DNA from: a bacterium BMS3Bbin08
GTDB lineage: Bacteria > Nitrospirota > Thermodesulfovibrionia > UBA6902 > BMS3Bbin08
Assembly (NCBI GenBank): GCA_002897775.1
Contig: BDTR01000020.1
Coordinates: forward strand, 1-64,000
Direction: 5' to 3'
DNA: 64,000 nucleotides
Shown here: one piece after another, positions 60,194 to 64,000 of the stretch
How the letters are laid out: every line of letters starts with the position of its first letter
Position numbering within the stretch: the stretch's first letter is position 1
Translations under genes and position numbers: made by a program
Notes under the pieces: model-generated
The model's database searches: none
Seen by the model: the letters and a program-made list of their open reading frames with translations, nothing else
What the model was told of the DNA's origin: nothing

Positions 60194-61182
60194 GCATAAT
60201 GGACTGGGCATGGCTGCTTATCAAGATCCTGATCGTGATAGGGATAACAATGCTCCATGTGGCGTATGTCGTTTATTTCGAGCGAAAGGTCATCGGGCAC
60301 ATGCAGGCGCGGATGGGACCCATGAGGGTCGGTTGGCATGGACTGCTGCAGCCTATCGCGGACGGTATCAAGCTCTTCTTTAAAGAGGATATTATTCCTT
60401 CAAATGCTGATAAGCCCCTGTTCTATATAGCGCCTGTGATCAGTGTGATCGCGGCGCTGGCATCTCTGGCAGTTCTACCGATATGGGAGGCATTTTCAAT
60501 TGTTAATATCAATATCGGTCTCTTGTATATACTGGCTCTTTCTTCTGTGGGGACATTCGGTATTATCCTTGCCGGCTGGGCCTCGAATTCAAAATATGCT
60601 TTTCTCGGCAGTCTCAGGTCCGCAGCCCAGGTGATCAGTTATGAGATATCAATGGGGCTGAGCCTTGTGCCGGTCATCCTGTTTGCCGGGAGCACTGACC
60701 TTGTTGATATAGTGAATGCCCAGGTTAAATACCCGTTTATAGCGAACCCCATTTTTATCGTTCCGTTCTTTGTCTGCCTTATGGCCGCTATAGCAGAGAC
60801 GAACAGGGCGCCTTTTGACCTTCCTGAGGCAGAGACCGAACTTGTGGCCGGATATGCGACAGAGTATTCAGGGATACGGTTCGGCCTGTTTTTTATAGCG
60901 GAATACGCGGGCATGTTTATTATGTCCGCTTTTATTACTGTCTGCTTTCTCGGAGGATGGTACGGTCCTGACGCCTGGATCCCGTGGCTCGGATTTCTTT
61001 CTTTTGTTCCGAACTGGATATGGTTCATGCTTAAGGTTTATTCATTGATCTTTTTCTATTTCTGGATAAGGGCGACCCTGCCCAGGTACAGATATGACCA
61101 GCTTATGGGCCTTGGATGGAAGATATTTTTGCCTTTGACACTGGCCAGTATAGTGGTCGCGGCAGTGGTGAAAATTTTGTAA
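60190..61182 (+). CDS. nuoH: NADH-quinone oxidoreductase subunit H
   Basis: A 330-residue membrane subunit with eight helices that joins the hydrophilic arm and lines the quinone channel. YFERKVIGHMQARMGP near residue 30, the acidic loop AETNRAPFDLPEAETELVAG and RATLPRYRYDQLMGLGWK are diagnostic. The ATG overlaps the nuoG stop by 4 bases. Confidence 0.96.
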   Translation: MSIMDWAWLLIKILIVIGITMLHVAYVVYFERKVIGHMQARMGPMRVGWHGLLQPIADGIKLFFKEDIIPSNADKPLFYIAPVISVIAALASLAVLPIWEAFSIVNINIGLLYILALSSVGTFGIILAGWASNSKYAFLGSLRSAAQVISYEISMGLSLVPVILFAGSTDLVDIVNAQVKYPFIANPIFIVPFFVCLMAAIAETNRAPFDLPEAETELVAGYATEYSGIRFGLFFIAEYAGMFIMSAFITVCFLGGWYGPDAWIPWLGFLSFVPNWIWFMLKVYSLIFFYFWIRATLPRYRYDQLMGLGWKIFLPLTLASIVVAAVVKIL

Positions 61183-61253
61183 AACTTAACATTTTTCCCT
61201 CGACTTAGCTCGGGACAGTGAGCTTGTCGAACTGAGATTTTAGATTTACGGTT

Positions 61254-61799
61254 ATGACATTAAAAGATTTTATTAAAAAGATATTTTTCGTGGAGATACT
61301 CCAGGGGCTGGCCCTGACCTTTAAAACTATGGTCTCGCCTTCGGTCACAAGGCAGTACCCTGATGAGAGAAGAGAGCCTTTCCCCGGTTCGCGCGGGCTT
61401 CACGCGCTGGCCAGGAACGCCGACGGAAATGCCAAATGCGTGGGATGCGGCCTGTGTGCCGCCATGTGCCCTTCACAGTGTATACACATCTACACGAGCG
61501 AGGGGGAGGACAACAAAAAGGTCGTTGACAGATATGAGATCGATGTACTGAGATGCGTTTTCTGCGCTTTCTGCGTTGAGGCGTGTCCTTACGGGGCCAT
61601 TGTTCTCACGGACCATTATGAATATTCGGATTTTACAAGAGAGGCCTTTTATTACACAAAGGACCGGCTTCTTGATAACTGGGACAAATACATGGCAGGG
61701 CCGAAAGGCGAGGAATATTTCGAAAAGTTCTGGGGACCCAAATCAGGAGATTTTGCCGTTGTGAACAACAACGGCTCTGGAGGCGGAGAGGACAAATGA
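61254..61799 (+). CDS. nuoI: NADH-quinone oxidoreductase subunit I
   Basis: A 181-residue ferredoxin-like subunit with clusters N6a and N6b. The two cysteine sets are CVGCGLCAAMCPSQC (about residue 61) and CVFCAFCVEACPYG (about 102). It overlaps nuoJ by 4 bases. The 71-base gap upstream contains a CTTGTCGAACTGAGATTTTAG repeat fragment (quoted in part: GCTTGTCGAACTGAG). Confidence 0.95.
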   Translation: MTLKDFIKKIFFVEILQGLALTFKTMVSPSVTRQYPDERREPFPGSRGLHALARNADGNAKCVGCGLCAAMCPSQCIHIYTSEGEDNKKVVDRYEIDVLRCVFCAFCVEACPYGAIVLTDHYEYSDFTREAFYYTKDRLLDNWDKYMAGPKGEEYFEKFWGPKSGDFAVVNNNGSGGGEDK

Positions 61800-62311
61800 G
61801 CGTACCGCAATTTTTCTTTGGATATTTCGCAGTTATGCTTATAGGGTTATCAATAATGGTTGTGACCAGGAAAAACCCTGTCCACAGCGTTATATTGATG
61901 CTGGTCCTGTTCGTGCATATAGCAGGCGTGTACCTGTTTTTGAACGCGGAGTTCCTGGCCGCGATACAAATAATAATCTACGCGGGGGCAATACTTGTGA
62001 TGTTCCTTTTTGTTATCATGCTCCTTGACCTTAAAAAAGAAGTGACTGAGAGAAGATTTCTAAAACCATGGCCTTTGGGCCTGGTTGTCGCGGGAACGTT
62101 CATGGTATTTATCACCGCGGTACTGGGCAAGCTGACGGTGTTCCCGGAGCCCGGAAAATACAGCATTGACAGGATACAGGCCGAAGGTATGATGATGACA
62201 ATAGGAAAAGTGCTGTATACTGAATACCTTCTGCCTTTCGAAATAGCGTCTCTCATACTTCTTGTTGCTATAATCGGAGCGATAGTCCTGGCAAAGAAGA
62301 GGCTCGAATAA
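61796..62311 (+). CDS. nuoJ: NADH-quinone oxidoreductase subunit J
   Basis: A 171-residue membrane subunit with five helices. VTRKNPVHSVILMLVLFVHI and EFLAAIQIIIYAGAILVMFL, the latter containing the pi-bulge helix, identify NuoJ. It starts 4 bases inside nuoI. Confidence 0.94.
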   Translation: MSVPQFFFGYFAVMLIGLSIMVVTRKNPVHSVILMLVLFVHIAGVYLFLNAEFLAAIQIIIYAGAILVMFLFVIMLLDLKKEVTERRFLKPWPLGLVVAGTFMVFITAVLGKLTVFPEPGKYSIDRIQAEGMMMTIGKVLYTEYLLPFEIASLILLVAIIGAIVLAKKRLE

Positions 62312-62329
62312 TATAGATCACAGGAGGAT

Positions 62330-62635
62330 GTGGTGGTTCCATTAAGCTGGTATATAGTGCTAAGCGCGATCGTGTTCAGTATTGGCATGTTCGGTTTTCT
62401 TGTCAGGCGCAACCTGATCATCATATTTCTGTCTATTGAGCTTATGCTGAACGCGGTTAACATCAGCCTGGTGGCTTTCAGTCATTACCTGCAGTCAATT
62501 AACGGGCAGATACTTGTCTTTTTTGTCATTACTGTTGCTGCCGCCGAGGCCGCGATCGGACTGGCAATACTGATCGCCTTTTACAGGAACAAGCCTACTG
62601 TTGAGGCTGACGAAATAAATTTACTAAAAGGATAA
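62330..62635 (+). CDS. nuoK: NADH-quinone oxidoreductase subunit K
   Basis: A 101-residue, three-helix membrane subunit. The charged helix residues are visible in [20 protein letters not shown] and [17 protein letters not shown], the glutamates needed for proton transfer. The start is GTG at 62330, or the next GTG at 62333, with AGGAGG a few bases upstream. Confidence 0.94.
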   Translation: MVVPLSWYIVLSAIVFSIGMFGFLVRRNLIIIFLSIELMLNAVNISLVAFSHYLQSINGQILVFFVITVAAAEAAIGLAILIAFYRNKPTVEADEINLLKG

Positions 62636-62665
62636 CGTGCAAATTACGATTCACGGTCTATAATT

Positions 62666-64000
62666 ATGAAATACGTATTAATACCATTACTGCCGTTAAT
62701 AGCTTTTGCCATAAATATCCTTTTCGGCCGCAAATACATAAAGGATAAGGCGCACTGGGTCTCTGTGCCCGCGGTGATAATGTCCTTTATACTCGCGGTC
62801 GGGGCCTTTATGGATGTTAAGGCCGGTAAAGTCATTAATATAAATCTTTACGACTGGATCGTATCAGGCAATTTTAATGTAACAATAGGCTTTCTGATAG
62901 ACCGGCTTACAGTCGTAATGCTTCTGGTTGTAACATCTATAAGCTCGCTTATTTTTATTTACTCAGTGGGCTACATGCGCGGCGACAAAGGCTACTACAG
63001 ATTTTTTGCGTACCTGAGCCTGTTTGTCTTTTCCATGCTCATACTTGTTATGGCCAATAATTTCCTGCTTCTTTATTTTGGATGGGAGGCGGTCGGCCTG
63101 TGTTCCTATTTCCTGATAGGCTTCTGGTTTGACAGGAAGTCAGCCGCGAACGCCGGCAAAAAGGCCTTTGTGGTCAACAGGTTCGGGGACTTCGGGTTCG
63201 GACTCGGGATTATTCTTATTTTTCTTACATTTGGCAGCCTTGAATATCTTCAGGTCTTTCCCGGCGCTCACAGTATTGTCGGTCAGACCCTTAACATCTT
63301 TGGTCATGAGGTCGACACCATTACTGTGATATGCCTGCTTCTTTTCTGCGGCGCGGTTGGAAAGTCAGCGCAGATACCGCTTCATGTGTGGCTGCCTGAC
63401 GCTATGGAAGGGCCCACGCCTGTGTCCGCGCTGATCCACGCGGCTACAATGGTTACGGCCGGTGTTTTCATGGTAGCCCGGTGCAATCCGCTTTTTGTTC
63501 TTTCGCCTGTTGCCATGAACACTGTGGCAGTGGTCGGGGGAGTAACGGCGATATTCGCGGCCACTATTGCGCTCGTTCAAAATGACATAAAGCGCGTTAT
63601 AGCGTATTCAACAGTGAGCCAGCTGGGCTATATGTTCCTTGCCCTTGGCATGGGCGCCTTTTCAGCCGCGATATTCCATCTCTACACTCACGCGTATTTT
63701 AAGGCCCTTTTGTTTCTTGCTTCAGGAAGTGTTATTCATGCCCTCCATCATGCCAAACATGATGATGAGCAGAATATGCAGAAGATGGGCGGATTGAGAA
63801 AGTATATGCCAATAACTTATCTGGTGTTCATTCTTGCCACATTGAGCATTACCGGTATCCCGGGCCTTGCGGGCTTTTTCAGCAAGGACGAGATACTGTG
63901 GAGGGCGTATATGGGCGGGAACCTCGGTAAGTTCCTCTGGTTCCTGGGTACTACCGCGGCGCTTTTAACCGCGTTCTATTCCTGGAGACTCATATACATG
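62666..64000 (+). CDS. nuoL: NADH-quinone oxidoreductase subunit L (3' end beyond window)
   Basis: The frame is open from ATG 62666 to the window end, 445 codons, so the C-terminus is missing. It is an antiporter-like proton-pumping subunit: YFGWEAVGLCSYFLIGFW carries the key glutamate of helix 5. GKSAQIPLHVWLPDAMEGP holds the helix 7-8 lysine region. HAYFKALLFLASGSVIHAL and GIPGLAGFFSKDEILW are conserved. A short ACGATTCACGGTC word precedes the start. nuoM and nuoN are expected beyond the edge. Confidence 0.95.
   Translation, partial: MKYVLIPLLPLIAFAINILFGRKYIKDKAHWVSVPAVIMSFILAVGAFMDVKAGKVININLYDWIVSGNFNVTIGFLIDRLTVVMLLVVTSISSLIFIYSVGYMRGDKGYYRFFAYLSLFVFSMLILVMANNFLLLYFGWEAVGLCSYFLIGFWFDRKSAANAGKKAFVVNRFGDFGFGLGIILIFLTFGSLEYLQVFPGAHSIVGQTLNIFGHEVDTITVICLLLFCGAVGKSAQIPLHVWLPDAMEGPTPVSALIHAATMVTAGVFMVARCNPLFVLSPVAMNTVAVVGGVTAIFAATIALVQNDIKRVIAYSTVSQLGYMFLALGMGAFSAAIFHLYTHAYFKALLFLASGSVIHALHHAKHDDEQNMQKMGGLRKYMPITYLVFILATLSITGIPGLAGFFSKDEILWRAYMGGNLGKFLWFLGTTAALLTAFYSWRLIYM

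Overview
The window looks like a chromosomal segment of a Gram-negative bacterium with moderate GC. The evidence is beta-barrel and TolC-like proteins, a TatA gene, system II cytochrome c maturation, futalosine-route menaquinone synthesis (MqnA), a B12-dependent ribonucleotide reductase, and a complete complex I operon. The combination fits Nitrospirota or a deltaproteobacterial-type lineage, but that placement is inference. The sequence is probably an Illumina-based assembly, because a P7-type adapter sequence with a poly-A tail is fused into the nrdJ gene.

Layout. Positions 1-140 hold the end of an IS21-like element. Positions 341-5276 are a macromolecular-synthesis cluster (yqeY, NIF3-like, dnaG, rpoD), followed by tRNA-Met, a zinc-ribbon coiled-coil protein, RNase HI and a LysR regulator. 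MgtC and an aspartase/fumarase-family enzyme are divergent at 8-10 kb. From 10.6 to 22 kb the genes are mostly on the minus strand. They comprise an AAA-type ATPase, a PocR-GAF-GGDEF protein, alr, tatA, mobA, HD-GYP and receiver proteins, then hisS, divIVA, yggT, proC and yggS. From 22 to 31.4 kb the strand switches to plus: two M16 peptidases, a frameshifted 23S-IVP (four-helix-bundle) gene, CcsB/ResB, an ECF sigma and zinc-finger anti-sigma pair, a DUF2934 histone-tail protein and a DUF4139 lipoprotein. A beta-propeller/TolC-like protein, nrdJ and argB follow on the minus strand. A repeat-rich accessory stretch with SWIB, exonuclease and STAS genes occupies 36-38.7 kb.

Positions 38.9-46.2 kb carry trpC and a contiguous pentose phosphate set (gnd, split transketolase, transaldolase, zwf, pgl). 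Positions 46.4-52.6 kb carry a cytochrome c relict, a beta-barrel protein, mqnA, rtcB with a frameshifted archease, a tiny ORF behind a strong inverted repeat, and a two-component pair whose kinase has heme c motifs. Positions 52.8-64 kb are nuoABCDEFGHIJKL, with nuoL cut by the window end. Menaquinone from MqnA is the likely electron acceptor of this complex I.

The most unusual signals are these. A 25-bp dispersed repeat containing a palindrome is embedded in frame in both nrdJ and nuoB. Two identically spaced sigma-E-like promoters precede the ECF sigma gene and the DUF4139 gene. Several genes (mgtC, M16, ECF sigma, nuoA) have -10 boxes placed so that their mRNAs would be leaderless. Different degenerate short-word repeats fill most intergenic gaps and run into gene ends.
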